Numbered from the stretch's first letter, positions 53,462 through 62,930 are shown. The stretch: DNA of 64,000 bases from Burkholderia sp. GAS332 (GCA_900142905.1 FSRV01000001.1:2604001-2668000), one strand, 5' to 3'. Program-made: numbers and translations. The notes: generated from the letters alone by a model not told the origin.

Positions 53462-54712
53462 TCATTTCGGCAGAACTTCGAATGCGAGAAACTGGGTCAC
53501 TTGGGCCGGATTAAAATTGTCGTCCGACACGAGGACCAAACTGTCGTTCCCATTTGCGAGCTTTGGTCCCCATGCGATGCCCTCAATATTGTCCAGCCTC
53601 GGGAGATTGAGCTGGTTCAGGTCAAGCACGAGCCGCTTACTCGCCGGAACGTAGTTTCCATTACGTAGCGACTGGATCGAATGGGTATCCGTTGCGCCCG
53701 AGATGTCAATCTCATATAGGCGAATGTAGTTTGCGTAAACATTATCGGGGCCCTGGACTGCTGCTCGTTCCACTATAAGAAAGCGGTGATCATCAACGGC
53801 CAACAGGTCGGAAATGCCGTTGTCAGCCAACTTGCCTGCAGCGGGGGCTGACGGAATGGCGTCGACGGGAAAGGCAACTTGCGTGAGCATTTTTCCGCTA
53901 CGGTCATACTGAGTAATCCGCGATACCGCGCCGTCTACAGGCGTCGGAATGGACCCGTCCTGGTAGAGTGGTCCTTCCATCGAAACCCAAATCGATTTTC
54001 CGTCGTGCGCAAAGGTCATGCCCTCAAAGGTTAGATTGTTTCTTGATCCGACGTCCTGCGTCGGAAACATCTTGAACATGGCAGGCACAGGCAGGCTCAG
54101 CATGTAGCTGCCAGCCTGAGTGGCCTGCTTCAAAAATGGATCAAGGGCTAGGGCACGATCGCCTTCGCTTGCATACCAGACGCTGTCGTCAATTGGGTCG
54201 AGACGAACTGCTTCAAAGTCAGGAATCTCGTCGCCGTGGGTGGCGTATTGCTGACGGTTAGGATAGACCGTTCCATCTTCTTGCCGCAAAAAAGTCGCCC
54301 CCAGGAGGCTTATCGATGAGAACTTCTCCATGTCATACGCCAGCGTGGCTGTATAAAAACGCGCTGGATTGATGTCGGAACGATCATCGCTGATTAAAGC
54401 CCATGTACGCGAGTTCGGGTTGTAGTCAATTCCCGAAATACCGCCTACCTTTGTTGCTTCAAAATCCTGCTTGTAAGCAATTCGCTGTTCTCCAATGAAC
54501 CTCAGCGTCCTGACAGACCGCGTCGCGGATGCGCCGTCAGCGCCGGCGCACCCGCATACAGCTAATGCGATAGCTACGATACGGGTGAACGCTGACGCGC
54601 TCCGGTTCCAGGATCGAAGTGCATTTCGGCAATCCAAAGTATTCACCTCTTTAGTGAAAGCAGCATCGAGCGTGGCCTGGCGGGCGCGGGCGGCGAACAT
54701 TTCCACATTCAT
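53462..54712 (-). CDS. Esterase-like protein of the phytase family (PF13449 type)
   Basis: A 416-residue predicted secreted protein. The N-terminus has a long leader of about 60 residues with a hydrophobic stretch AFTRIVAIALAVCGCAGADG, ending in a possible lipobox. The mature part is a beta-propeller-like esterase/phytase domain: GISGIDYNPNSRTWALISDD, PDFEAVRLDPIDDSVWYASE, NLTFEGMTFAHDGKSIWVSM, DNIEGIAWGPKLANGNDSL. Members are periplasmic and mostly uncharacterised. The real start may be downstream of ATG 54712, nearer the hydrophobic segment. Confidence 0.8.
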   Translation of the reverse strand: MNVEMFAARARQATLDAAFTKEVNTLDCRNALRSWNRSASAFTRIVAIALAVCGCAGADGASATRSVRTLRFIGEQRIAYKQDFEATKVGGISGIDYNPNSRTWALISDDRSDINPARFYTATLAYDMEKFSSISLLGATFLRQEDGTVYPNRQQYATHGDEIPDFEAVRLDPIDDSVWYASEGDRALALDPFLKQATQAGSYMLSLPVPAMFKMFPTQDVGSRNNLTFEGMTFAHDGKSIWVSMEGPLYQDGSIPTPVDGAVSRITQYDRSGKMLTQVAFPVDAIPSAPAAGKLADNGISDLLAVDDHRFLIVERAAVQGPDNVYANYIRLYEIDISGATDTHSIQSLRNGNYVPASKRLVLDLNQLNLPRLDNIEGIAWGPKLANGNDSLVLVSDDNFNPAQVTQFLAFEVLPK

Positions 54713-54806
54713 CTAGGGCGACGGCGAACCAGCGAATGAGTTATCGAAAGCTTGCAGTACCCTTCACAACTTGTGTCATGTCAGATTGACGCATGCCCTA
54801 TCCTGA

Positions 54807-55019
54807 TTCATCGCTGACTTTAACGGCCGGTTTGGCAAGGCGCGCAGGAGCACGTTCGATGCGCACCGGCCACTGCGTGCGGAAGACGATCTTGATCTGA
54901 TCCTGACATGTCGCGTGCCGCGGCGCGTGTCGACGGTCCTCACGGTGCAGTACGACCGGGTGATCTATCTGCTTGAAGACACGGTGGCAAACCGCATAGT
55001 GCTTCGGAGAAAAAATGTG
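54807..55019 (+). pseudogene. ISNCY-type transposase, C-terminal fragment
   Basis: The plus strand reads FIADFNGRFGKARRSTFDAH, then RPLRAEDDLDLILTCRVPRR, STVLTVQYDRVIYLLEDTVA. This is the end of the catalytic domain and the C-terminal barrel of ISNCY-group transposases. It stops before the normal terminus. The N-terminal half of such a transposase lies on the opposite strand at 29880-30197, 25 kb away. The rest of the 54713-55097 gap shows no gene. Confidence 0.7.
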
Positions 55020-55097
55020 AATGTGCGCACGTTTTCATTCGATTGCGCAGATTTGCTACCGCCGAACCGCACGTTCACAAATTTGCCGCACGTGGCC

Positions 55098-56420
55098 CTA
55101 CCGAGACTTGTGGCTGAAAGCGCCGTCGACGTTGGCGTACGGATTCGCCTCCTTGCGCCGGGCTGCCGCGTCTGGACCGGACATACCCACCTGCTCGCGC
55201 AACGGCGCGGGAGTGGTCTTTCCCGGTTTGGCGTCGGGCTTGATATCTTCGAGCCCGCACCCCCACGCGTTCAGCATGCCCTTTGCAACTTCGCGGAAGC
55301 TCGGGTGACGGCTCGCGTATTCTTTGACCATCGGCGCGACCTTGTGCACTGCACTCGTGATCCGCTCACGCGCCTCATCCATGTCTGCCTTGCTCAAACC
55401 CAGCCGCGCGCCCCCATATGCCACCAGCATGCTGCCCGAAGCCCACACGCGTTTGCCCTGTAGCGTCAGCGCCGACAACTGCGTAGCGTACTTCGGGTAG
55501 ACGGTGCCACTTAGAACGTCATAGACCGGCGCAAGCCGAACATCATCGACGCTGGTGTAGACAAGCGCGAAGTTCTTCAGGTGAGCATCGGCATTGTGAA
55601 TGGCGTAGTTCAGCAGTATCAGCGTGTAGAGACGCCGGGCATTATCCTTGAGCGCCGAACGCGGCACGTAGATGTTGGTGAGCCCGGCGAGGTCCTCCAG
55701 CGACCCCTTGTACTTGTTGACGGCGTCGTTGGGTTTAAGCGCGCAGTAGTCCTCGACCGCCAGTATCTGGCCATCCGCCGGGCGGTCAAAGCGACGCACG
55801 GCGAGAACCTGCCCGTCGTCGGACAATCTTGCCTCGGGCACCTCAAGGCCGGCTTCGCGAGCCACTTCGAGGCACAGGTATTCGTTGATCGCGAGCCCCG
55901 GCAGGTCCTCGAAACCGGTCTTCAGGATGAACCCGTCGGTCCACACCGTTGCCTTGTCGCCTGGCCGAACGAGCGCCTTTGGCATGACGCCCGATATCCC
56001 TTCCGCGAGGCCGCCTTCAAGCAGACGCAGAAGGTTGTCGCGAGAGTCGGCCGATGCGAGTAGTCCCGCCATGTCGGCCTTGCTGGCGGCGACCGCAGGC
56101 GTGACGCCTCGCGGAACCACCTGAACGCGCCCGATCGTGTTCGCGCCAGTGAACGCGAGCAGACCAAAATCGCTCACGTCAGCGTGCGGGCCAAGACGGC
56201 GGATCATCAGGTCCTTCTTGAATCCTTCCGGCAGATTCATCTGGAGGAAGGGATGCAGCGTCTTCCAGTCGTACGACGCCGCCCGCACGGGCATGAGCAG
56301 GGAGATGAGGCTTGCCGGTGGAACGTCAGGCAGGTAGGTGAAGACGTACTGGCCGGCCTCCTCGGTCAGCGTGCCCACCTGCTGGCCGCTCACATAGACA
56401 TCGAGGCTTGCGCCGCTCAT
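55098..56420 (-). CDS. hipA: HipA-family toxin kinase
   Basis: A 440-residue full-length HipA. The N-subdomain (DVYVSGQQVGTLTEEAGQYV) is followed by the glycine loop GISGVMPKAL, Lys167 in FILKTG, the catalytic loop HNADAHLKNFAL (D278, K282, N283) and the metal Asp D301 in LAPVYDVLSG. HipA kinases phosphorylate targets such as glutamyl-tRNA synthetase and cause growth arrest. It overlaps hipB by 4 bp. A C-terminal extension of about 60 residues, rich in Lys, Pro and Ala, is beyond the usual fold. Confidence 0.92.
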   Translation of the reverse strand: MSGASLDVYVSGQQVGTLTEEAGQYVFTYLPDVPPASLISLLMPVRAASYDWKTLHPFLQMNLPEGFKKDLMIRRLGPHADVSDFGLLAFTGANTIGRVQVVPRGVTPAVAASKADMAGLLASADSRDNLLRLLEGGLAEGISGVMPKALVRPGDKATVWTDGFILKTGFEDLPGLAINEYLCLEVAREAGLEVPEARLSDDGQVLAVRRFDRPADGQILAVEDYCALKPNDAVNKYKGSLEDLAGLTNIYVPRSALKDNARRLYTLILLNYAIHNADAHLKNFALVYTSVDDVRLAPVYDVLSGTVYPKYATQLSALTLQGKRVWASGSMLVAYGGARLGLSKADMDEARERITSAVHKVAPMVKEYASRHPSFREVAKGMLNAWGCGLEDIKPDAKPGKTTPAPLREQVGMSGPDAAARRKEANPYANVDGAFSHKSR

Positions 56421-56740
56421 GACTTACCCTCCGCCGCCTTCAGACGCTGCAAGGCGTTTGTGCGCACGCGCTGGCGCGGCGGCGCGTCGTCTGAGTTGGC
56501 GGACTCAATCAGGACGTCGTCGAGCGTGCGCTGATGGCCAGGCCGACGGGCTATGAGTTCCAGCCCGACCGCGTCGAAAAGACTGAGCATCTTGACGGCA
56601 CCGATTTCAGGCAACGTCCCCGTCTCGAACATGCTGATGCGACCGCGCGTCACGCCGCTCATATCGGCAACCTGTTGTTGCGTCAGGTTGGCAGCCATAC
56701 GGGCACTACGGAAGGCCTCTCCCAGTTCGGCAAGGTTCAT
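56417..56740 (-). CDS. hipB: HipB-family antitoxin, XRE helix-turn-helix
   Basis: A 107-residue antitoxin and repressor. The XRE helix-turn-helix reads AFRSARMAANLTQQQVADMS, GVTRGRISMFETGTLPEIGA. The C-terminal tail is basic. It neutralises HipA and represses the operon. ATG 56740 (GGA just upstream) is favoured over ATG 56758. The stop overlaps the hipA start (ATGA). GAGACATTAAGG repeats upstream are the likely binding sites. Confidence 0.92.
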   Translation of the reverse strand: MNLAELGEAFRSARMAANLTQQQVADMSGVTRGRISMFETGTLPEIGAVKMLSLFDAVGLELIARRPGHQRTLDDVLIESANSDDAPPRQRVRTNALQRLKAAEGKS

Positions 56741-56826
56741 GTTCCATATCCAGTACATTATCGCGTGATGCGCGGATAATGTATCGTATATCGGACATTG
56801 CGGCAGCGCAAGTAATGTCACGTATT

Positions 56827-56879
56827 TGAGACATTAAGGTCTCATTTTGTCATAACGTTCAATATACGAGACATTAAGG
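56827..56879. promoter_or_regulatory. Putative HipB operators upstream of hipBA
   Basis: TGAGAC-ATTAAG-GTCTCA (56827-56844) is an inverted repeat with 6-bp arms. GAGACATTAAGG recurs at 56868-56879, and a related GTATATCGGACATT lies closer to hipB near 56786-56799. Repeated sites spaced 40 bp apart before the hipB start fit HipB autorepression. Confidence 0.5.
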
Positions 56880-56918
56880 CTGTTGTCGGGGGCGGTAAGG
56901 CTCCTTGTCAATGCGGTC

Positions 56919-58601
56919 TCACGTGCGCAGCACACCACTTGCAAGATATTGATGCACGGCCTGAATGGCGGCTGCCCCCTCCCCCACAGCAGCCGCCACT
57001 CTCTTGACGGAGCCACTGCGCACATCACCGGCTGAAAAGATGCCGGGCCTGCTTGTCTCGAGATCATGCGGCGGCCGATCCGCAGTCCAGGCGTCGCCGG
57101 TATCGCCACCGGTCAGCACGAACCCATCCTTGTCCAGGGCGACACACTCGCCAAGCCACCGGGTATTGGGCTCGGCGCCAAGAAAAAGGAAAACGTGCCG
57201 GATGGGCTTGCTTTCGATCTGCCCCTGCCGATCCCACTTTATCGCCTCGAGTTTCGACTCACCGCATAACTCGACGATCTGTGTCTTCGTGTGAAGCGTG
57301 ATGTTGGCCGTCGCGTTGATCCGCCTGATCAGGTACGCCGACATGCTTGCACTGAGTTTGTCGCCGCGAATCACGACGTGCACATGACGCGCGAACTTCG
57401 CAAGAAATACCGCGGCCTGTCCGGCCGAATTCCCGCCGCCCACCACGATCAACTCTTCGTTGTTGCAGAACGCGCCCTCCATGAAGGTCGCACTGTAGTA
57501 GACGCCGCGCCCCTCGAAATGCTCAAGACGGACAAGGTCGGGCTTTCGATAGCGCGCGCCGGTGGCAATGACGACAGCGCGCGCGTATACGCGCTCGTCA
57601 TGGTTCAGGCCGATCTGAAACGATTGACTGTCCGTGCAGTCGATCGTCAGTGCCTCGATGGGCACGCCGACCTCGGCGCCGAACTTGCGGCATTGAGACA
57701 GGCCGCGGCCGGCTAGTGCCTGCCCGGATATGCCGGTGGGAAAACCAAAGTAATTTTCGATCTTCGAACTGGTGCCGGCCTGCCCTCCCGGCGCCTTGGC
57801 ATCCAGAACCGCCACCGACAATCCCTCCGATGCGGCATACACTGCTGCCGCGAGCCCTGCGGGTCCCGCGCCCACGACAACGAGGTCGAAGTGCTCACCA
57901 TTGAGCCGGTCCGGACTCAGGCCGATTGCATCGGCGACGGCACGGTGGCTGGGTTGTTTCAGCACGACGCCTTGCAACGTGATCACAACCGGAAGGTCAG
58001 TTTCCGTTGCGCCATAGCGCGTCAGCAATTCTTTGGCCTCGGGGTGCTCGACGATATCGAAGTACGCCGAAGGTTGACCGTTGCGGCTCAGGAAGTGGCG
58101 CAGGCGTAGCGTAGGCGCCGAGGATGTACTGCCAATCACCATCACGCCGACGTGTTGCCCCTGAATGAAAGCGACCCGCCGCAGGATATAGGCGCGCATG
58201 ATCGTTTCGCTTAACTCCGCTTCAGCGATCACGAGCGCGTGGAGTGATTCCTCATCGATAACGATGACTTCGCAATCGGAAAGGGCGCGCGTTGTTGCCA
58301 CCGCGGCCCGGCCGGCGAGCGTGCCAACCTCGCCGGTGAAACTGCCGGGGCCATGAATGCCCAGTGATCGGGGACCCTCAACGGAGTCTCGGCTCGCATC
58401 GATCGTTCCGGAAAGAATGACGTACATCCCGGTGTGCCGGTCGCCTTCGGAATAGAGGATGTCATTGGCTTTCAGCTTGCGCCGCTCGCCATATCGCTCC
58501 AGTATCGCCAGCTGCGTTTCGTCCAGCGTGGGATAGACCTGATGGTGGCGGCTGCCGCCTGACGACAGATCGTTGGGCTTGCCTGAAGAGGCTTTGTTCA
58601 T
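56919..58601 (-). CDS. cNMP-binding/thioredoxin-reductase-like flavoprotein
   Basis: A 560-residue fusion. Residues about 25-125 are a cyclic-nucleotide-binding (Crp-like) domain (GMYVILSGTIDASRD, GSFTGEVGTLAGRAAVATTR). Residues about 150-230 look like a glutaredoxin/thioredoxin-type segment without a CxxC. Residues 238-560 are a thioredoxin-reductase fold with GAGPAG (244-249) and GGGNSAG (388-394). The redox CATC motif of thioredoxin reductase is replaced by S370-A-T-F373, so it cannot reduce thioredoxin in the classical way. ATG 58601 has GGAG 6 nt upstream. Family members are known but poorly understood; a cAMP-, c-di-GMP- or ligand-gated oxidoreductase is inferred. Confidence 0.85.
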   Translation of the reverse strand: MNKASSGKPNDLSSGGSRHHQVYPTLDETQLAILERYGERRKLKANDILYSEGDRHTGMYVILSGTIDASRDSVEGPRSLGIHGPGSFTGEVGTLAGRAAVATTRALSDCEVIVIDEESLHALVIAEAELSETIMRAYILRRVAFIQGQHVGVMVIGSTSSAPTLRLRHFLSRNGQPSAYFDIVEHPEAKELLTRYGATETDLPVVITLQGVVLKQPSHRAVADAIGLSPDRLNGEHFDLVVVGAGPAGLAAAVYAASEGLSVAVLDAKAPGGQAGTSSKIENYFGFPTGISGQALAGRGLSQCRKFGAEVGVPIEALTIDCTDSQSFQIGLNHDERVYARAVVIATGARYRKPDLVRLEHFEGRGVYYSATFMEGAFCNNEELIVVGGGNSAGQAAVFLAKFARHVHVVIRGDKLSASMSAYLIRRINATANITLHTKTQIVELCGESKLEAIKWDRQGQIESKPIRHVFLFLGAEPNTRWLGECVALDKDGFVLTGGDTGDAWTADRPPHDLETSRPGIFSAGDVRSGSVKRVAAAVGEGAAAIQAVHQYLASGVLRT

Positions 58602-58753
58602 GGCGAACTCCGTCAAGTCAACACAAGGTCTTTGTCACGGAACGGCTGCATCCCCTATCGCTATGATATCTCCGGTTGCGACACGTGATCGAGCGATCGG
58701 GCGATCACCCAATAAGCGACCGCCCAATACGCATCAGTTCAATAGGCGCCCGT

Positions 58754-60007
58754 TCAAGCCGCGACTTTTTGTTGCCCGCCGAGGGGCAATTCAAGAGTGT
58801 CACGGTCAGACTGCGGCACGGAGCCAAGCCGGCGATGGACGTCATGCGTCACGAAACCCTGTTCGCGGCTCGGCACATCGAACCACTCCCGATGAGCAAA
58901 CGAATCGCGGATATCTTCGAGACCGCTTTCCCAATGCTCGCGCATCGTGTCGACGCTAAACTCGTAGTCTTTGTAATGCCCCTCATAAGGCTTGTTCTTG
59001 TAGATGAGGTGCACCACATTGATCGCACTGCCGTCAGCCGCCTCTTCGGCGAGACGGAATAGCGGATCGGTTTTGCGCAGTTCGGATGGGACGTGCGTGA
59101 GCAGTTCCTTGATGAAACGTGCATGCTTCTGGCGATCCGCCAGCATGTTGGTCACCGCCCGCGTACGGCTCGAGTACTGAATGTCTTTGGCACGCTCGGA
59201 CACGTCGAGGAAGTCCCCCGGTGCATTGCCTCGCGCGCTCCACAGATCGACCTGAAAAATCAGCGCATCCTTATGCTCGGCATCGCGAAGCACCTCGGTC
59301 AGCGGCGTGTTAGACACGAGGCCACCGTCCCAGTAGTATTCGCCGTCGATCTCCACCGCCGGAAAGCCCGGCGGCAACGCCCCCGACGCCATGAAATGCT
59401 CCGGTTGCAAGCGCATTTTCGTGTTGTCGAAGTACACCAGGTTGCCGGTCTGCACGTTCACCGCGCCCACCGAAACCCGGATGTCGCCATCATTGATGCG
59501 ATCGAAATCGGCGAACTTCAACAAGGTTTCCTTCAGCGCGGCCGTGTTGTAGTAGCTGACCGCGTTGGGAATCTGCTTGCCGAAACCGGCCATCGGCAAC
59601 GGTACACGTGGAGAGAAAAAGCCCGGCTGGCCCTCCGTCAACGCGCGCCCGGCTGCCCACATGCTGGCCCACTTGCGCGACAGGTCTGGCAGTCCGAGTC
59701 CGGGCAGCGTCCACGCGCCCAGGCCACCGAGCCAGTCGGCTGGATGGCAGATCGAATTCCAGAAACCGCGTAACGCTTCCACACGGTTCTCCGGCGCATT
59801 GCCGGCGATGATCGCGGTGTTCAGTGCGCCGATCGAGACGCCGGCGATCCAGTTCGGTTGCACACCGGCCTCGGCCATGCCCTCGTAGACACCGGCCTGA
59901 TAAGACCCAAGCGCGCCGCCGCCCTGAAGCACGAGGGCAATTTCGTCGTAGCGCGGCAGCACGAATGCATCCGGCTGCCGGTTATTTTCTTTTGTGCTGC
60001 TGCGCAT
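58754..60007 (-). CDS. Patatin-like phospholipase/esterase of the PHB-turnover operon
   Basis: A 417-residue soluble patatin. The oxyanion motif is LVLQGGGALGSYQAGVYEGM, the nucleophile lies in GVSIGALN (GxSxG), and the catalytic Asp is in YYWDGGLVSNTPL. A C-terminal DUF3734-like region follows (HYKDYEFSVDTMREHWESG). It lies directly downstream of 3-hydroxybutyrate dehydrogenase and acetoacetate decarboxylase genes, the usual order in Burkholderiales, which suggests a role in releasing hydroxybutyrate or storage-lipid products. It is unrelated in architecture to the membrane patatin at 17441. Confidence 0.88.
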   Translation of the reverse strand: MRSSTKENNRQPDAFVLPRYDEIALVLQGGGALGSYQAGVYEGMAEAGVQPNWIAGVSIGALNTAIIAGNAPENRVEALRGFWNSICHPADWLGGLGAWTLPGLGLPDLSRKWASMWAAGRALTEGQPGFFSPRVPLPMAGFGKQIPNAVSYYNTAALKETLLKFADFDRINDGDIRVSVGAVNVQTGNLVYFDNTKMRLQPEHFMASGALPPGFPAVEIDGEYYWDGGLVSNTPLTEVLRDAEHKDALIFQVDLWSARGNAPGDFLDVSERAKDIQYSSRTRAVTNMLADRQKHARFIKELLTHVPSELRKTDPLFRLAEEAADGSAINVVHLIYKNKPYEGHYKDYEFSVDTMREHWESGLEDIRDSFAHREWFDVPSREQGFVTHDVHRRLGSVPQSDRDTLELPLGGQQKVAA

Positions 60008-60017
60008 ACGAGACCCC

Positions 60018-60800
60018 TTATTGCATTGACCAGCCGTGGCTGACGATCACCGACTGACCGGTCAGCGCAGACGATTCGAAGCCCGCAAGGAAGGCAACCG
60101 TATTGGCCACATCCTCGACGGTGGTGAATTCACCGTCGACGGTTTCTTTGAGCATCACGTTTTTGACGACGTCCTCTTCGGAGATACCCAGCGCCTTCGC
60201 CTGCTCGGGAATCTGCTTGTCGACGAGCGGGGTGCGCACAAAGCCCGGACACACCACATTCGCTCGCACGCCGCGCGGGCCGCCTTCCTTCGCGACCACC
60301 CGGGCCAGTCCCAGCAAACCATGCTTGGCCGTCACATAGGCGGACTTCAGCTTCGACGCTTCGTGCGAATGCACCGAGCCCATATAGACGATCGAGCCGC
60401 CCTTGCCGCCCGCGTACATATGCTTGATCGCCGCCTTCGTCGTGAGGAAGGCGCCGTCCAGGTGGATCGCCAGCATCTTCTTCCAATCGGAAAACGCATA
60501 CTCCTCGATAGGCGCGACGATCTGAATACCCGCGTTCGACACGAGCACATCGATGCTGCCAAGCTCCTGCACCGCGCGTTCAATGCCGCTATTGACCGCC
60601 TCTTCGTTGGTCACATCCATGGCGACGGCCAGCGCCTTGCCGCCCCCTTCCACGATGCTGTTCGCCACCTTCTGCGCGTTCTCGAGATTCAGGTCGGCGA
60701 TCACCACCGCGGCGCCGAGACTGGCGAGTTTGCGTGCGCACTGCTCACCAATACCGCTTGCTGCGCCGGTCACCAGCGCGACTTTATTGTTCAATGACAT
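60018..60800 (-). CDS. bdhA: 3-hydroxybutyrate dehydrogenase
   Basis: A 260-residue SDR. The cofactor motif is [16 protein letters not shown], followed by [10 protein letters not shown], the catalytic [18 protein letters not shown] (Ser, Tyr, Lys) and [20 protein letters not shown]. This lid sequence with KQIPEQAK is characteristic of D-3-hydroxybutyrate dehydrogenase. It interconverts 3-hydroxybutyrate and acetoacetate. It starts 28 bp after the acetoacetate decarboxylase stop and is followed 10 bp later by the patatin gene. Confidence 0.92.
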   Translation of the reverse strand: MSLNNKVALVTGAASGIGEQCARKLASLGAAVVIADLNLENAQKVANSIVEGGGKALAVAMDVTNEEAVNSGIERAVQELGSIDVLVSNAGIQIVAPIEEYAFSDWKKMLAIHLDGAFLTTKAAIKHMYAGGKGGSIVYMGSVHSHEASKLKSAYVTAKHGLLGLARVVAKEGGPRGVRANVVCPGFVRTPLVDKQIPEQAKALGISEEDVVKNVMLKETVDGEFTTVEDVANTVAFLAGFESSALTGQSVIVSHGWSMQ

Positions 60801-60828
60801 GTTGCTTTCCCTACCGATTGACTGATCG

Positions 60829-61626
60829 TTATAGATTGACCGCGAGCTTCATGCTCTCGCTCTCGTTCTCGTTCTCGCTCGTGGCCAGATAATCGAGCGC
60901 AACCTCGCCGATATCCAGCGTGAGATTGGCAATCACATGCCGCGCACCGACCACCCGCTTCACAGGCAGATCGGCGACGGGCGCCAACGCGTGCGGATGC
61001 AGTTCGAGCGCGGCCGGCCCCGACCACGCGCCGAGCACGCTCACGTCGCGCAGGAAGAAGCGCACGAGCTCACACACGCGCGCCGTCCCGTCGACGTGCG
61101 GAATCACTTTCAGCAGGTAATTCGGCGTCTCCGCAAGCTTCTTGCGTTCAACCTCGATGTCGAGCGGCACATGCTTGAAACCCATCGTGCCGGTTGCGAT
61201 ACGTTGTGTGCCGTAGTCGAGCGTGCCGAGCAGCGTGTCGTTGCCATCGACGCTCAAGGTCGGCTTGGCCAGCTTCTTCGGAAAACCCCATATTTCACGT
61301 CCACCCGCAATCGGGCCTTCGTCATCGAGGTACATCGAATGCGTGTAGTTGGCGAGGCGCCCTTGCTGATCGCGCACCGAGATGACCTGGCCGCTTTCGG
61401 TGTAGTCACCAAAGCCCGACGAGTCCGGCATGCGAATGAATTCGTAATGGACGAGATCGTTTTCCGGATGCAGGGGCTCCGGCACGATGGCGCGCAGCGC
61501 ATCGAAATCGGTCTCGTATGAAATGATGAAGTATTCCCGATTGATGAAGCGGTACGGCGGCCGGGGATAGGCGGGATTGTGGACAGGCATCGCAAAGGCG
61601 TCTTTGCGGATCGAAGCGAGGTTCAT
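60829..61626 (-). CDS. adc: Acetoacetate decarboxylase
   Basis: A 265-residue ADC-family enzyme. [40 protein letters not shown] (with the Schiff-base Lys region) and the C-terminal [20 protein letters not shown] are the family landmarks. It converts acetoacetate to acetone and CO2. AAGGAG lies 4 nt before ATG 61626; an open frame extends upstream but lacks support. It is first in the leftward adc-bdhA-patatin operon. The C-terminal tail (SENENESES) is written by a hexanucleotide repeat. Confidence 0.9.
   Translation of the reverse strand: MNLASIRKDAFAMPVHNPAYPRPPYRFINREYFIISYETDFDALRAIVPEPLHPENDLVHYEFIRMPDSSGFGDYTESGQVISVRDQQGRLANYTHSMYLDDEGPIAGGREIWGFPKKLAKPTLSVDGNDTLLGTLDYGTQRIATGTMGFKHVPLDIEVERKKLAETPNYLLKVIPHVDGTARVCELVRFFLRDVSVLGAWSGPAALELHPHALAPVADLPVKRVVGARHVIANLTLDIGEVALDYLATSENENESESMKLAVNL
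60853..60881. repeat. CTCGNT hexanucleotide repeat inside adc
   Basis: About five copies of CTCG(C/T)T encode the acidic Ser-Glu/Asn-Glu tail of acetoacetate decarboxylase, close to its stop. Length changes in whole units would stay in frame and alter only the tail. Confidence 0.7.
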
Positions 61627-61778
61627 GAGACTCCTTATGACTGACGGCACATGCAGTGCCGGTGCAATGGTAGAGGCAATGCTCACACGAGAGTTACAGA
61701 TATTTCCCAAAACACTGTTAACCAGAATGCAACACTGCCGCTGGAACTTTGGTCGTCTCATGCAACATCAGTGCATGT

Positions 61779-62123
61779 TCAAATACGATTCGCCAACGGC
61801 ATGGCCAGCAAAATCATGGCGGGTTCGGCGGAATCGTTTCTCAACGCGCGCGCTTCACCCGGGGCCAAGCGACATGAGTCGTACCTGTGAAGCGTCGTTT
61901 CATGATCTTCGGTGCAGACGACCACCTCGCCTTGCAGCACAACGTAGTGCTTTTCCAGCGGGGACGCCGCGAGCGACGTGTGACCGCCCGGCTCAATGGT
62001 CGACACCCCCATCCAAAGTGTGTCGGCAGGGCCGGCCTCGTGCCCCTGAAGCCTCACACAGCGCATCTGATAGTGATGCGCGGGCTGGTACTCGGGGGCT
62101 TTGTTAAATCGCGTTACGTTCAT
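61779..62123 (-). CDS. Cupin-domain protein
   Basis: A 114-residue single cupin. The first motif is STIEPGGHTSLAASPLEKHYVVLQGEVVV (G-x5-H-type with H and E), and the second is RLAPGEARALRNDSAEPAMI, where the metal His is replaced by Arg/Asn. The incomplete metal set suggests a binding or regulatory protein rather than an oxygenase. It stands 150 bp upstream of adc on the same strand. Confidence 0.8.
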   Translation of the reverse strand: MNVTRFNKAPEYQPAHHYQMRCVRLQGHEAGPADTLWMGVSTIEPGGHTSLAASPLEKHYVVLQGEVVVCTEDHETTLHRYDSCRLAPGEARALRNDSAEPAMILLAMPLANRI

Positions 62124-62390
62124 GGTTTAAGCAGGACTCCTCGGATGACGACCTCAAGCGGCCGGGTCAGCACGGTCGGCGCGCGCTCGAACGCGGGTTT
62201 CGCCTTCTCGCGATACCTCACATGCGATGTCCTGGGAAAACGCACGGATGACAATCGTCGCGGGGCGCCGTGTCAGTCGTGTGTCACGCCATGCTTGAGG
62301 ATGATTGACAAGAGTTGACGATAGCCAGGCCCAGAACCCAACGCGATCAGCCGAAACAGATTCGGCTGATCGCACGCGGAGAACAACCCG

Positions 62391-62930
62391 CTAGAAATTC
62401 AATACGACCGGCTTGGAGAACAGATACCGCTGCGCAAGTGCCGCATAACGGTCTGCTGATACGAGCATCCCTGCACGTTCCTGTTCTGTGAGCGGGCGCA
62501 GGAGTCTGGCAGGATTGCCAGCCCACAACTCTCCTGATTCGACCACTTTACCTGGCGTTAGCACTGCGCCCGCCGCCAGCATGCCGCCGGTGCGCACGAC
62601 TGCGTTGTCGAGGACCCGTGCGCCGAAACCCACAAAAGCCAGGTCCTCGATGATGCACGCATGCAGGATCGCGCCATGTCCCACGGTGACCTGGCTACCG
62701 ATCAGGGTCGGCGATCCATTCGTCGTGCCGTGCAGAATCGAACCGTCCTGGATATTCGTTCGCGCACCGATGACAATGCGTTGCACGTCGCCGCGCAACA
62801 CGCAGTTGAACCAGATCGACGCGTGCTCGCCAATCTGGACATCGCCAATAATCGACGTGCCGTGAGCGATGAATACGGTTCGATGAACAGATGGCGTCCC
62901 GAACTGCCGGGCATCCTGATCCTCGCTCAT
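62391..62930 (-). CDS. Gamma-carbonic-anhydrase-like (CaiE/PaaY family) protein
   Basis: A 179-residue left-handed beta-helix of hexapeptide repeats. SIWFNCVLRGDVQRIVIGAR, NIQDGSILHGT, TVGHGAILHACIIEDLAFVG carry the three zinc histidines and the Arg/Asp/Gln positions of gamma-type carbonic anhydrases. Relatives include CaiE of carnitine metabolism and PaaY thioesterase. It overlaps the BKACE gene by 4 bp (ATGA), which supports a joint role in a CoA or carnitine-type pathway. Confidence 0.88.
   Translation of the reverse strand: MSEDQDARQFGTPSVHRTVFIAHGTSIIGDVQIGEHASIWFNCVLRGDVQRIVIGARTNIQDGSILHGTTNGSPTLIGSQVTVGHGAILHACIIEDLAFVGFGARVLDNAVVRTGGMLAAGAVLTPGKVVESGELWAGNPARLLRPLTEQERAGMLVSADRYAALAQRYLFSKPVVLNF

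Noticed and set aside
60036..60797. 253-codon plus-strand frame opposite bdhA
   Set aside because: The SDR motifs are on the minus strand; the plus frame is a compositional shadow.
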